Assembly: GCF_026151655.1 (NCBI RefSeq)
Contig: NZ_JAMQPN010000004.1
Location: 1 to 64,000, forward strand
Length of the DNA: 64,000 bases
Direction of reading: 5' to 3'
Source of the DNA: Leptospira soteropolitanensis
Lineage (GTDB): Bacteria > Spirochaetota > Leptospiria > Leptospirales > Leptospiraceae
Part shown: piece by piece, positions 35,175-44,172 of the stretch
How the letters are laid out: each line of letters starts with the position of its first letter
Numbering within the stretch: the stretch's first letter is position 1
Made by a program: the position numbers and the translations under genes
The notes under the pieces: model-generated
What the model was told of the DNA's origin: nothing
The model's input: the letters and a program-made list of their open reading frames with translations, nothing else
Databases searched by the model: none

Positions 35175-35587
35175 ACAAATGAACTAAATGCAACGAACCT
35201 TTGTTTATTGCAAGTCAAACAATCGTTTTGTTGTATTATTTAATGCAAAAGTTTTTTAAAGGTTAGTTACTAATTTGTCGCATTTTGTGTTTTTTGTATG
35301 ATTGTGTGTAGGAGGATGGTCGGCTACATTTATGGTTATCTGTAATTGGAATATTAAGTTTTCGTAAGTAAAATAATACAGAATCCACTTTTAATAAAGA
35401 AAATTTACCGAATTAAAAACCAAAATTTTTGCTGTTTGTGTCCGAATCCTAAGCAGATCGCCTATAGACACTAGAAAAATCACAAGGAATGTGATTTTGG
35501 AAAATAGAGAGAAATTGACTATATTTGTGAAGGGAAAACATTTATTAAAAGGTATTCCTTCCTATGAATTTTGTGAATTTGTCCCGT
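35175..35587. promoter_or_regulatory. Divergent control region between lipoprotein operon and kefF
   Basis: No gene is seen. It is AT-rich. An inverted repeat AAAATCAC (35476-35483) / GTGATTTT (35491-35498) with a 7-base spacer could be an operator for kefF. A -35-like TTGACT follows at 35515-35520, without a clear -10. The lipoprotein operon on the minus strand must also start here, but I could not pin its promoter. Confidence 0.35.
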
Positions 35588-36130
35588 ATGCCCAAAATTT
35601 TGATTTTGTTAGTTCACCCAGCGCTTGAAAAGTCGAAAGCCAACCAAATGCTCCTGGATTCTCTTCCTCTTTCTGATAATATCACCTTGCGTGACTTATA
35701 CGAAGAGTATCCCAATTTTTTTATCAATGTAAAAGCAGAACAGGAATTGATTTCAAGCCACCAAATCATTTTATTCCAACATCCTTTGTATTGGTACAGT
35801 TGCCCACCCCTTATGAAATTGTGGATTGATATGGTATTGGAGGATGGTTGGGCTTATGGCCCCGGTGGTGACAAATTATTAGGAAAAAAGTGGATTCAGG
35901 TCATCACTACTGGTGGGTCAAAAGATGCTTATTCCAAGGGAGGGTTTCATGGATATGAAACCGAGGAGTTTTTACTTCCATTTCGAAGAACAGCAGAACT
36001 TTGCGGTATGCATTATTTGAATCCATTTTTGGTTCAGGGAACTTTTCAGTTGAATGAACAGGGATTACAAAAAGAATCTAAACGTTATTCAGATTTTATT
36101 GATCAATTGTTAGGTGGAATATATGAATGA
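35588..36130 (+). CDS. kefF: KefF-like NAD(P)H oxidoreductase (potassium-efflux ancillary)
   Basis: The 180-residue product (ATG 35588) fits the flavodoxin-like NAD(P)H dehydrogenase family, NQO1/KefF type. It starts KILILLVHPALEKSKANQML, contains QIILFQHPLYWYSCPPLMKLWID and GWAYGPGGDKLLGKKW, and ends with a helix. In E. coli KefF activates the KefC potassium-efflux antiporter. Here kefC follows with an 8-base overlap, which supports the same role. An in-frame ATG at 35564 would add 8 residues; neither start has a strong ribosome-binding site. Confidence 0.88.
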   Translation: MPKILILLVHPALEKSKANQMLLDSLPLSDNITLRDLYEEYPNFFINVKAEQELISSHQIILFQHPLYWYSCPPLMKLWIDMVLEDGWAYGPGGDKLLGKKWIQVITTGGSKDAYSKGGFHGYETEEFLLPFRRTAELCGMHYLNPFLVQGTFQLNEQGLQKESKRYSDFIDQLLGGIYE

Positions 36131-37976
36131 ACTTGGTTTTTTCATTCAAGCATTAATTTATCTCACGAGTGCTATTATCATTGTCCCAGTTGCAAACAGA
36201 TTGGGTCTTGGGTCTGTTCTTGGTTATTTAATCGCAGGTATCGTGATTGGTCCTTTTGTGTTTGGCTTTGTGGGAACTGAAGGAAAGGATATGCTTCACT
36301 TCGCTGAATTCGGTGTTGTGATGATGTTATTTGCCATTGGTTTAGAGCTTGAATTGGATCTACTCTGGCGTTTGAAGATTTGGTTACTTGGTCTTGGTGG
36401 GTTACAAATTATTTTAACGACGGCCATTACCGCAAGTTTTGCCTTTGGTTTCGGATTTCAATGGAAATCTGCTCTGGCACTTGGACTCATTCTTTCTTTA
36501 TCGTCCACAGCAATTGTTTTACAAACTTTGAAAGAAAAAGGACTTATGAAGTCTGTATCTGGTCAGGCTGCATTTTCTGTACTATTGTTCCAAGATATGG
36601 CTGTAATTCCTATTCTTGCCATCTTCCCGATGTTAAGTGACTCTGAGGTAACCGCATCGACCCAAGGACATTCTCTCATCGAACATTTGCCAGGTTATGC
36701 AAAAACAATAGTAGTTTTCTCTGTAGTTGTTGGAATTATACTAGTTGGAAAATACTTACTAAGCCCATTTTTTCGGTTACTTGCCAAGTCCGGAAATCGA
36801 GAAATTTTTACAGGGGCTAGTTTGTTACTGGTAATTGCCATATCTGTACTTATGGGTGCAGTGGGAGTATCGGCGGCACTTGGTACTTTTTTAGGAGGAG
36901 TTGTTCTTGCGAGTAGTGAATATCGGCATGAATTAGAAAGTAATATTGAACCATTTAAGGGACTTCTACTTGGATTATTTTTCCTAAGTGTTGGTGCTTC
37001 GATGGATCTTCCTATTGTAATGAATAGTCCTACCAAAATTTTAGGAATTGTTTTTGGTATTATTTTTATCAAAGCATTAGTTTTGTTTTTACTCGGATTA
37101 GTATTTCGACTTCCTTTAGACCAAAACCTTTATTTTTCCATTGCACTTTCTCAAGTGGGAGAATTCTCTTTTGTATTATTCGGATATTCAGAAGGATTAG
37201 GGTTATTTAAAGAAGAGTCGATCCTTATTTTGGTAGCCTGTGTTGCTGTCAGTATGGCATTTACTCCCGTACTACTTTTGTTATATGAAAAAACTTTTTT
37301 TGGATTATTAGAATCCAAGGTCCCCAAAAAACAAACAGAACAAAATATCCATAAACAAGAAAATCCAGTAATCATTTGTGGATTTGGTCGATTTGGGAAT
37401 ATGCTTGGTCGTTTTCTTCGTTCCAATGGAATCGCCATTACCATTTTAGATTTTGATGCAGACCGTGTCGAGATGCTCGGTCGGTTTGGATTCAAAGTGT
37501 ATTTTGGCGATCCTACTAGGCTCGAGTTATTAGAGTCTGCAGGTCTTGAACATGCGAGAGTGTTAGTTGCTGCTTTAGACAATCCTGAAAAACAAAAGGA
37601 GCTTATTCGAAATGTAAGCCAACATTATCCCGAAATCAAAATTGTAGCAAGATCTGGGGACAGGGAGGAAGCTTATGATCTAAAGGAAATGGGAGTGACC
37701 TATATATACAGAGAGACTCGGGAAACTGCAGTGCAAATGGGAAAGGATGTATTAAAACTATTAGGAACGAGGGCCTACACTGCTGAGAAAGCAAAAAATC
37801 TATTCCTAAAACATGATGATGAAACCTTCCATGAACTTTTTGCACTCAGGGCTGACAGGGTACAATATATGAGTCTTGCTAAACAGAGAAACGCTGAGTT
37901 AGAAAGGTTGATGCTTGTGGACTTAGGTAAAGAAGATGAATTAGAAAGGGATTCTTGGAGTGAAATGGAAAGGTGA
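36123..37976 (+). CDS. kefC: KefB/KefC-type potassium-efflux antiporter with RCK domain
   Basis: The 617-residue protein has an N-terminal membrane domain of the CPA2 family (about 13 hydrophobic segments, residues 1-395). Marks include GYLIAGIVIGPFVFG, SSTAIVLQTLKEKGL, QDMAVIPILAIFP and GTFLGGVVLASSEYRHE. The cytoplasmic TrkA-N/RCK domain starts near 417 with VIICGFGRFGNMLGRFL, a Rossmann GxGxxG motif. KefC exports K+ in exchange for H+ during electrophile stress and is gated by glutathione adducts. That gating depends on KefF, which overlaps its start. I prefer ATG at 36123 because AGGTGG stands just before it. Confidence 0.93.
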   Translation: MNELGFFIQALIYLTSAIIIVPVANRLGLGSVLGYLIAGIVIGPFVFGFVGTEGKDMLHFAEFGVVMMLFAIGLELELDLLWRLKIWLLGLGGLQIILTTAITASFAFGFGFQWKSALALGLILSLSSTAIVLQTLKEKGLMKSVSGQAAFSVLLFQDMAVIPILAIFPMLSDSEVTASTQGHSLIEHLPGYAKTIVVFSVVVGIILVGKYLLSPFFRLLAKSGNREIFTGASLLLVIAISVLMGAVGVSAALGTFLGGVVLASSEYRHELESNIEPFKGLLLGLFFLSVGASMDLPIVMNSPTKILGIVFGIIFIKALVLFLLGLVFRLPLDQNLYFSIALSQVGEFSFVLFGYSEGLGLFKEESILILVACVAVSMAFTPVLLLLYEKTFFGLLESKVPKKQTEQNIHKQENPVIICGFGRFGNMLGRFLRSNGIAITILDFDADRVEMLGRFGFKVYFGDPTRLELLESAGLEHARVLVAALDNPEKQKELIRNVSQHYPEIKIVARSGDREEAYDLKEMGVTYIYRETRETAVQMGKDVLKLLGTRAYTAEKAKNLFLKHDDETFHELFALRADRVQYMSLAKQRNAELERLMLVDLGKEDELERDSWSEMER

Positions 37977-38009
37977 GTGGTTCAAAGACTAGAAATAAAG
38001 AGAAAGAAG

Positions 38010-38061
38010 AAACTCTATTCCCGAATGGTCTTCTTTTTTCTTTCGAGAATAGAGTTTTTTT
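38010..38061 (+). terminator. Rho-independent terminator after kefC
   Basis: AAACTCTATTC and its flanks (38010-38025) pair with TTCGAGAATAGAGTTT (38042-38056) with few mismatches, leaving a loop of about 16 bases rich in T. The strand then runs into TTTTT (to 38061). It probably also shields the convergent cyclophilin gene. Confidence 0.6.
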
Positions 38062-38192
38062 GATGGTTTTACTTTGGTCGGTTTCATAGAAAAAATCATT
38101 CTTGAAGCCGCTTTGATTTGGGAAATTTGTTTTGGTTTTCCTTTTGTCTTCATAGTGGTTAGACTGATGAAGACAAAGACAAGAATCAAATC

Positions 38193-38705
38193 TTATTTTT
38201 TAGAATCGAGAATTTGATTCCACTCATCCAAATATGGTTTGGCCACAGCCAATACCGAGGAAGGATCCCCTTCGATTGTGATCGATTCGATCACATCGCC
38301 TTGTTGAATTGCATTGACTACTTTTTGGTCTGTGTCATCTACAACCGCACCAAAAACAGAATGTTTTCCATCGAGCCAAGGAGTAGGGACATGGGTAATA
38401 AAAAATTGACTCCCGTTGGTTCCGGGACCTGCGTTGGCCATCGAAAGGATTCCTGGTTTGTTGTGTTTTAAACTAGAATCAAACTCATCTCTGAATTTAT
38501 ATCCAGGTCCACCTGTTCCCGTTCCTTGAGGGCAGCCGCCTTGGATCATAAAATCCGCAATCACCCGGTGGAATTTTAGTCCATTGTAAAAATTCCTTTG
38601 GGCTAGGTTAACGAAGTTGGCTACAGTATTTGGTGTTTTGTCTGGATACAAATCAATGCGAATTTCGCCTTTGTTTGTTTTGAGAATTGCTCTAAGTACG
38701 CTCAT
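38193..38705 (-). CDS. Cyclophilin-type peptidyl-prolyl cis-trans isomerase
   Basis: The 170-residue protein has the cyclophilin core: [20 protein letters not shown] near the start, [13 protein letters not shown] with the catalytic Arg, [12 protein letters not shown] and [14 protein letters not shown]. It speeds proline isomerisation in folding proteins. No signal peptide is seen, so it is cytoplasmic, like PpiB. It begins with ATG at 38705 and is convergent with kefC and divergent from the rhodanese gene. Confidence 0.95.
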   Translation of the reverse strand: MSVLRAILKTNKGEIRIDLYPDKTPNTVANFVNLAQRNFYNGLKFHRVIADFMIQGGCPQGTGTGGPGYKFRDEFDSSLKHNKPGILSMANAGPGTNGSQFFITHVPTPWLDGKHSVFGAVVDDTDQKVVNAIQQGDVIESITIEGDPSSVLAVAKPYLDEWNQILDSKK

Positions 38706-38808
38706 TCATGCATCACATTCCCTTTAATTCCCCTGGCAAGTCGAAAAAAGGTTTGAGTTCCACAGGCATCCCGATACAATTTTTGTTTTCTTGTGGAGGA
38801 TATTTATT

Positions 38809-39342
38809 ATGAAAAAATTCCTATTTCTTTTACTAATGATTTTTACGATTCCCTTATTATCAGAATCATCCAAAAAGAAAAAAGCAAAACCGGCTCCAAT
38901 AGAAAATAAACTCATCAATTATGGAGAATTTAAAAGGATCGTCAATCGATCGGAAGGAGAGAGGGAAACTCATCGTCTAACGGAAGATCAATTTTTGAAA
39001 TTAATGGAGGAAGATGGTGTTATCTTGTTAGATGCAAGAAGTGAAAATCGTTTTCATATTTTGCATATAAAGGGTGCAAAAAATCTCCCCTTTACGGAAT
39101 TCACAAAAGAGTCGCTTTCTGAAATTATTCCAGAGAAAAAAACAAAAATTCTCATTTATTGTAATAACAATTTTGAAGGAAACCAGGAAGCCTTTGCTGC
39201 AAAAAGCCCTGCAGCTTCTCTGAATCTTTCTACCTACAATTCTCTAAAGGCCTATGGTTATGAATCAATCTATGAACTAGGGCCACTCCTTGATGTCAAA
39301 AAAACTGTCCTGCCTCTTGTTTCGGATTCTCCTGAACCGTGA
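38809..39342 (+). CDS. Exported rhodanese-domain protein
   Basis: From ATG at 38809 (strong GGAGG upstream; the frame opens at 38791) the product has 177 residues. A signal peptide (about residues 1-18) is followed by a Lys-rich stretch. The rhodanese domain then has LLDARSENRFHILHIKGAKNLPF and the catalytic-loop region ILIYCNNNFEGNQEAF, where Cys is the expected active-site residue. It would act in the periplasm, perhaps in sulfur transfer. It is divergent from the cyclophilin gene. Confidence 0.82.
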   Translation: MKKFLFLLLMIFTIPLLSESSKKKKAKPAPIENKLINYGEFKRIVNRSEGERETHRLTEDQFLKLMEEDGVILLDARSENRFHILHIKGAKNLPFTEFTKESLSEIIPEKKTKILIYCNNNFEGNQEAFAAKSPAASLNLSTYNSLKAYGYESIYELGPLLDVKKTVLPLVSDSPEP

Positions 39343-39388
39343 TTTCGATTGACCATGAATTTGATTTTGAACTACTAGAATTAAATTT

Positions 39389-40657
39389 ATGATTCAGGGC
39401 GAGCTTCTTTCCGATATCATTGAAGCCGTTTCCAATACCTATGGGAACGAGTTTTTAGATAGGCTCACACTCAAATTAGCTTCGATCATTCGGGCCGATT
39501 ATACATTTATTGCCATTTTTGATAAAGAAAGATATGAATCCAAAACAATCTCCCTTGTCGCTAAAGGTGCGGTCGCTGAGAATATGGCTTATTCTTTAAA
39601 AGATACTCCATGTGCGCAGGTATTTGATAATTCTATTTGTTATTATCCCAATGATGTTCAAAAGTTTTTTCCCTTCGATCAACTTTTGATTGAAATGAAT
39701 ATTGAAGGATACATTGGATCTCCATTACTTAATTCCAAAAAAGAGGTAATGGGCCTCATCGTTGGGTTATTTGAAAAGGAGATACAACACAAAGATCAAA
39801 TCCTTACTTTATTCCAAATCTTTTCAGGTAGGATTGCTGCCGAATTAGAAAGATCTGAATATGAAGCTCGATTAGAAAAAAATAATCATGAATTAGAAAC
39901 TCTTGTTGCATTGAGAACAAGCGAACTAACAAAAACCTTAGAAGAACTTCGAGAAAGACAAAACCAACTGGTCGAATCGGAAAAGATGGCAAGCCTTGGA
40001 TTACTTTCAGCAGGGATCGCCCATGAAATCAATAATCCGTTAAACTTTATTTTAGGTGGATATTTTGGAGTTCGAAGAGTTTTGGAAGGATCGGCACTCG
40101 AATCGGAAAAAACAAAAATGTTTTTAGAAGCAATCAAAGAAGGGGTAGATCGTACTTCAAAGATTGTAAAAGGTTTAAACCAGTTTACCCGCAGCGGAGA
40201 TTCTACCGAAGAAAGGTTTGATTTACACGAAATTTTAGAGAATTGTTTGGTGATCCTCACTCATTCTCTACGCGATCTTGTCCAGGTCAAAAAAGATATG
40301 TTCTCACAACCCTTGGTGGTCAAAGGGAATTCCGGAAAGATCCATCAAGTTTTTTTAAATATTCTCACCAATGCCATCCAAGCAATGGAAGGTAAGAATG
40401 GGATTTTAGGAATACAATCAAATCGTGATTCTAAATTTGGTACCATTGTGATTTCTGATACAGGTGTTGGGATAAAAAAAGAATACCAAAACCAAATTCG
40501 AAATCCCTTTTTTACAACGAAAGATCCGGGGAAAGGCGTTGGACTTGGATTGTCGATTGCTTATAAGATCGTTCAAGATCATAATGGTTCTATTGAAATG
40601 GAATCGGAATGGGGAAAGGGTACGACCTTTCGGATCATACTTCCTATACAAGAATGA
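39389..40657 (+). CDS. GAF-domain sensor histidine kinase
   Basis: The 422-residue protein has no membrane segment. A GAF domain occupies about residues 15-150 (with EGYIGSPLLNSKKEVMGLI). A coiled-coil linker (155-200) leads to the kinase core with AGIAHEINNPLN (phospho-acceptor H212), QVFLNILTNAIQAME (N box), ISDTGVGI (G1) and GKGVGLGLSIAYKIV (G2). It probably senses a cytoplasmic small molecule through GAF and passes phosphate to the response regulator that overlaps its end by 4 bases (ATGA). Confidence 0.93.
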   Translation: MIQGELLSDIIEAVSNTYGNEFLDRLTLKLASIIRADYTFIAIFDKERYESKTISLVAKGAVAENMAYSLKDTPCAQVFDNSICYYPNDVQKFFPFDQLLIEMNIEGYIGSPLLNSKKEVMGLIVGLFEKEIQHKDQILTLFQIFSGRIAAELERSEYEARLEKNNHELETLVALRTSELTKTLEELRERQNQLVESEKMASLGLLSAGIAHEINNPLNFILGGYFGVRRVLEGSALESEKTKMFLEAIKEGVDRTSKIVKGLNQFTRSGDSTEERFDLHEILENCLVILTHSLRDLVQVKKDMFSQPLVVKGNSGKIHQVFLNILTNAIQAMEGKNGILGIQSNRDSKFGTIVISDTGVGIKKEYQNQIRNPFFTTKDPGKGVGLGLSIAYKIVQDHNGSIEMESEWGKGTTFRIILPIQE

Positions 40658-41037
40658 ATGAACTAAATAACAAACAAAGCCTACTGTATGTAGACGATGA
40701 AATTTTAAATTTATATTTGTTTCGTGACTATTTTAAAGATCATTTTGAAGTAATTGTTGCTCAATCAGGAAAAGAAGCGATTGATAAATTATCCGAAAAT
40801 AGCGAAGTCAAATTTGTAATCAGTGATATGCGAATGCCGCAAATGAATGGTTTGGAGTTTATTACAAAAGCTCAGGAAATTCGTCCCAATATCACTTATT
40901 GTATACTGACCGGATATGATCTGACGCCGGAAATTGAAAAGGCAATTGGTGATAAAAAAGTAGCACGTTATTTTTCTAAACCACTGGATCCCACAGAGAT
41001 TCTTTTATTTCTCTCTGCAGGTCCAAATAATGAATAA
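40654..41037 (+). CDS. Single-domain response regulator
   Basis: From ATG at 40654 the 127-residue product is a stand-alone receiver domain: VDDE near residue 13, the phospho-acceptor D58 in VISDMRMPQ, and KPLDP near the end (Lys for switching). There is no output domain, so it would act by binding a partner, as CheY-like regulators do. It overlaps the histidine kinase stop by 4 bases, so the two are a pair. An upstream in-frame start (40609) falls inside the kinase gene and is rejected. Confidence 0.92.
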   Translation: MNELNNKQSLLYVDDEILNLYLFRDYFKDHFEVIVAQSGKEAIDKLSENSEVKFVISDMRMPQMNGLEFITKAQEIRPNITYCILTGYDLTPEIEKAIGDKKVARYFSKPLDPTEILLFLSAGPNNE

Positions 41038-41045
41038 ACGAATGT

Positions 41046-42281
41046 TTATTTGTTTCTAAATTCTGCTTCTACCACACCACGTTTTGAACTATTGATGTTT
41101 AAGGTTTTGCTACTAAGAAAACGGAAACTAGAATCTTTTTTATACATCAACTCTTCTGCAAACATAGATTCCTTTCCTGGATAAGTCAGTTCCCATTCTG
41201 AACCATTCATTTCAGTTTTACGGTCATTGATTTGTTTCACAGAAGTGTATTCCATTAAATCATTTTTGAAATTGATCGCATCTTCAAGACCTAAACCTTT
41301 GAATTTTAAGATGACTGTGTTTTGTTCTGTGAGTTTGAACCATTCATCTTTGATTTGTTTTCCCACTTTTCCGGAAACAAGGTTTGCCCAATCTTTGACC
41401 GCTTGTTCTCTAGAAACTTCTTGGGTGATGTCAGCACCACGTCCTTCTAAACTTCCTGATCCAAAAATTTTTCCATCACCCCAAAGTTGGATGATGCGGT
41501 AGGGACCTGTGGCTGCGGAACTTAAAAAATCGGTTTTTTTCCCACCAGGCAAAACTACAGGTTTTTGGTCGGTTGTTGAAACTTTAGCCACAATCAAAAC
41601 TTCTGCACCAGAATCTTGCGCGAGTGAGAGTAGGGGGCTTCCTTCTTCTACCGAAGTGAGGTCAAGTTTGGCAAGGCTTGGATTTTTTTTGAGAAGGGAA
41701 GTGAGTTGGGAACTATCTACAACTTTGTTTCCTTTAGTGCGGAGTTTTTCAATGAGTTCTGCTTCTGCGATATTAGTGGCTGATCCAATAGGATAAGATT
41801 TACCGTTCACAACGGTTTGGACAAGAACAGCAATTCTTGGATTTCCTACATCATCGAGGAGGGCATCCACTGCGGTTGAAAGTTTGGTTGCCTCTACTTC
41901 ACAGCGGACATTCAAACGAATCATGTCTTGGGTATCCAGTTTCCATTGTTCTTCACTGATGATATCGTATTTTTTCACAAAACTATCGGTTTTCCCATAA
42001 AGTTTGGAGCCTAGGGACTGGCCATCGGAAACTCCCGATTTTTCTGTGATTTGTTCCCCCACAAGTTTACGGATGGCATTGAGTTTGGCATCTTTCAGAG
42101 CTTTGTTTCTTGCGAGTGCCAAGTCTCCTTGGTAAATAGGTGCCTCTCCCATAGCTGTCACCACATTGTCTGGCAGCGTAGGTTGTTTCTGGGCTGAATT
42201 GGATCCGGCACATGCCAAAATGGTTAGGATGAGAACTCCGGTTAAGGGAGCCAAACGAAGTCGGTTGAACATGAAGGACAT
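41046..42281 (-). CDS. Lipoprotein with FlgT/LPP20-like N-terminal domain
   Basis: A 411-residue lipoprotein with a lipobox ending LTILAC (Cys near residue 24). The mature N-terminal part has AMGEAPIYQGDLALARNKALKDAKLNAIRKLVGEQI, a region like the FlgT/LPP20 N domain. Further on come beta-rich segments and a Lys-rich end. It is similar in size to leptospiral outer-membrane lipoproteins of the LipL45/LipL46 class, but I cannot confirm identity. It begins with ATG at 42281 and is divergent from the NamZ-like gene. Confidence 0.72.
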   Translation of the reverse strand: MSFMFNRLRLAPLTGVLILTILACAGSNSAQKQPTLPDNVVTAMGEAPIYQGDLALARNKALKDAKLNAIRKLVGEQITEKSGVSDGQSLGSKLYGKTDSFVKKYDIISEEQWKLDTQDMIRLNVRCEVEATKLSTAVDALLDDVGNPRIAVLVQTVVNGKSYPIGSATNIAEAELIEKLRTKGNKVVDSSQLTSLLKKNPSLAKLDLTSVEEGSPLLSLAQDSGAEVLIVAKVSTTDQKPVVLPGGKKTDFLSSAATGPYRIIQLWGDGKIFGSGSLEGRGADITQEVSREQAVKDWANLVSGKVGKQIKDEWFKLTEQNTVILKFKGLGLEDAINFKNDLMEYTSVKQINDRKTEMNGSEWELTYPGKESMFAEELMYKKDSSFRFLSSKTLNINSSKRGVVEAEFRNK

Positions 42282-42323
42282 TTCTCCTTGAAGATTTGCT
42301 ATATTATAGAAACATATACTTAC

Positions 42324-43568
42324 ATGACCAATTACTTTTTTAGGTTTTCTCTCTGCTTTCTAGTCCTTGCATGTCAGGGGAATACAGTTCCCCAATTTCG
42401 TGTCCATCCGAATGATTCCAAGTTGCGGATATCCCAGGACATTTTTTATGAAAAAATTCTTCCGACTATGGCCGGAAAAAAACTGATGCTTGCGACAAAC
42501 CCTTCTGGCATTGGCACAAGTCCGAAAAAAATCATTTCTTCTTTGGAAAAATATAAAATCACTCTAGAACACTTGATTGGACTTGAACATGGATTCCTAG
42601 GTTTAGAAGAAGAGTTTAGTCAAACACCTGTTACTATGGATTCCACCTTCAATCGACCTTTGTATCATATTTATCGTATTAAAGATTCTGAATTAAGGGA
42701 TCTAGTCAGGGAAGTGGATTACGTTGTTTTTGATGTGCAAGATGTTGGAATGCGTTGTTATACTTATTTAAGTGTACTAAAGCGACTGATGGATGCCATG
42801 AAGAATACAAAAACAAAACTCGTCGTTCTAGATCATATCCATGTGGCAATGCACTTATCCCCGATGGGAGAAAAAATGAATCCAAGGAATCTAAATTTTG
42901 CTGGTGAGTTCCCATCGCTTCTGATCACAGGGATGACCGTTGGTGAGGCCACCAGGTTTTATAATAAGGAATATTTAAAAGAAAGTGTCGATGTTTTGGT
43001 AGTTCCAGTAGAAGGTTATAAAAGAGGAATGTATTTTGAAGATACAGGGATTCCTTGGACCACTCCTTCACCAAACCTACCTATGGTGGACTCCGCAAGA
43101 AATTATTTATCTTTGGTACTACTCGAGGGAGTGAATGTGTCCGTGGGGCGGGGAACCCAAGCTCCTTTTGTTTATTTTGGGGCGCCTTGGATGACTAATC
43201 CAGAGGAACTGGCTTCTAAACTGGAAAAATTAGGAAATAAATCATATTATTTTTCCCCGGTGTATTTTAAACCAACCTTTGGCCCGCATAAAGGAAAGAT
43301 TTGTTCAGGCCTTAGAATGAATTTAGTTCGTCCTGATTATGATCCTATCCAATTGGCTTATGATTTAATAAAGCACATGAAAGAAACCTATCCTAATGAT
43401 TTTAAATGGAGTAAAGGTTCTACCAATCATTGGGTAGACCAACTTTGGGGAAATGAACATTTCCGCACTTCAATTAATGAAGGAAAAAGTTTTACAGACT
43501 TTCACAAAACATATTTAGCAGAAGAAGAAATGGAGCGTAAAAAAATCGCTCCGTATTTGTTATACTGA
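42324..43568 (+). CDS. NamZ-like (DUF1343) exo-beta-N-acetylmuramidase, lipoprotein
   Basis: From ATG at 42324 the product has 414 residues and a lipoprotein signal ending CFLVLAC. It fits the DUF1343 family, known as NamZ exo-muramidases: KLMLATNPSGIGTSP near residue 53, the HLIGLEHGFLG region, VVFDVQDVGMRCYTYLSVL, GLRMNLVRPDYDP and a C-terminal WSKGSTNHWVDQLWG. NamZ releases terminal MurNAc from muropeptide fragments in cell-wall recycling. A longer frame starts at TTG 42288, which is not the lipoprotein start. It is divergent from the FlgT-like lipoprotein gene. Confidence 0.88.
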   Translation: MTNYFFRFSLCFLVLACQGNTVPQFRVHPNDSKLRISQDIFYEKILPTMAGKKLMLATNPSGIGTSPKKIISSLEKYKITLEHLIGLEHGFLGLEEEFSQTPVTMDSTFNRPLYHIYRIKDSELRDLVREVDYVVFDVQDVGMRCYTYLSVLKRLMDAMKNTKTKLVVLDHIHVAMHLSPMGEKMNPRNLNFAGEFPSLLITGMTVGEATRFYNKEYLKESVDVLVVPVEGYKRGMYFEDTGIPWTTPSPNLPMVDSARNYLSLVLLEGVNVSVGRGTQAPFVYFGAPWMTNPEELASKLEKLGNKSYYFSPVYFKPTFGPHKGKICSGLRMNLVRPDYDPIQLAYDLIKHMKETYPNDFKWSKGSTNHWVDQLWGNEHFRTSINEGKSFTDFHKTYLAEEEMERKKIAPYLLY

Positions 43569-43572
43569 GGTT

Positions 43573-44169
43573 ATGATGAAACGGATTTTATTTACAATTT
43601 TCAATTTTCTATTAGCATTCACCCTATTTGCATCTGAAAAAGAATTCAAAACTGTTCCCAAAAACAAAACGGCCAAGGTATTGAAATCTGTGGCCTTTGC
43701 TACCATTCGTTCCACACTACTTGTGACTTACGGAGAGGGAGACGAAAGACAATCTGCCTATACCCCTTGTTCAGAAAATTTTCCAAGTATGCCTGGTGAC
43801 TTTCCTTGTAACTATTTAGATTACGAAGGGACAACAATGGAAGTAGCCACGCAGTCGACTGTTAACGGAGGCGAAGCAACAGAAGGTTCAGATCCTGAAG
43901 ATGTATTTCCTGGTGGAAAGATTTTTATCAAACTCAGCAAACAAAAATCTCCAAACTTAAACGGGAAGGTGGTTTTACTTGGTGAGGGAGAAGACCAGTT
44001 AAAACTTTTTTACGCACCAAAAGGCCAAATCTCCCATTACCTTTACCGGCGAACCCTTGTTATCTTTAAATGGAATGGAAATCAGTCGGAACCAAGTCTT
44101 ACTGGTTTACTTTTTGTAAATGTCAATAACGACTATTTTCCTTTAGAAGTAAAAGAATACACTTTTTAA
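43573..44169 (+). CDS. Exported hypothetical protein
   Basis: A 198-residue protein with a signal peptide (about residues 1-21). The mature part has two Cys near the middle (YTPCSENF and PCNYLDYEG), possibly a disulfide, and a final beta-rich region ending in NDYFPLEVKEYTF. I do not recognise it. It lies 4 bases past the NamZ-like gene and 3 bases before the DUF2797 gene, so it is part of the operon. A role in envelope or cell-wall recycling is possible from context. Confidence 0.65.
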   Translation: MMKRILFTIFNFLLAFTLFASEKEFKTVPKNKTAKVLKSVAFATIRSTLLVTYGEGDERQSAYTPCSENFPSMPGDFPCNYLDYEGTTMEVATQSTVNGGEATEGSDPEDVFPGGKIFIKLSKQKSPNLNGKVVLLGEGEDQLKLFYAPKGQISHYLYRRTLVIFKWNGNQSEPSLTGLLFVNVNNDYFPLEVKEYTF

Positions 44170-44172
44170 TCT

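Noticed and set aside
37989..38189. A 66-residue minus-strand frame after kefC
   Set aside because: It overlaps the kefC terminator hairpin and the T-run and has a Lys-rich composition caused by those runs.
41046..42281. Identification of the lipoprotein as LipL46 or LipL45
   Set aside because: Size and lipobox fit, but I cannot confirm it from the sequence alone, so no symbol was given.
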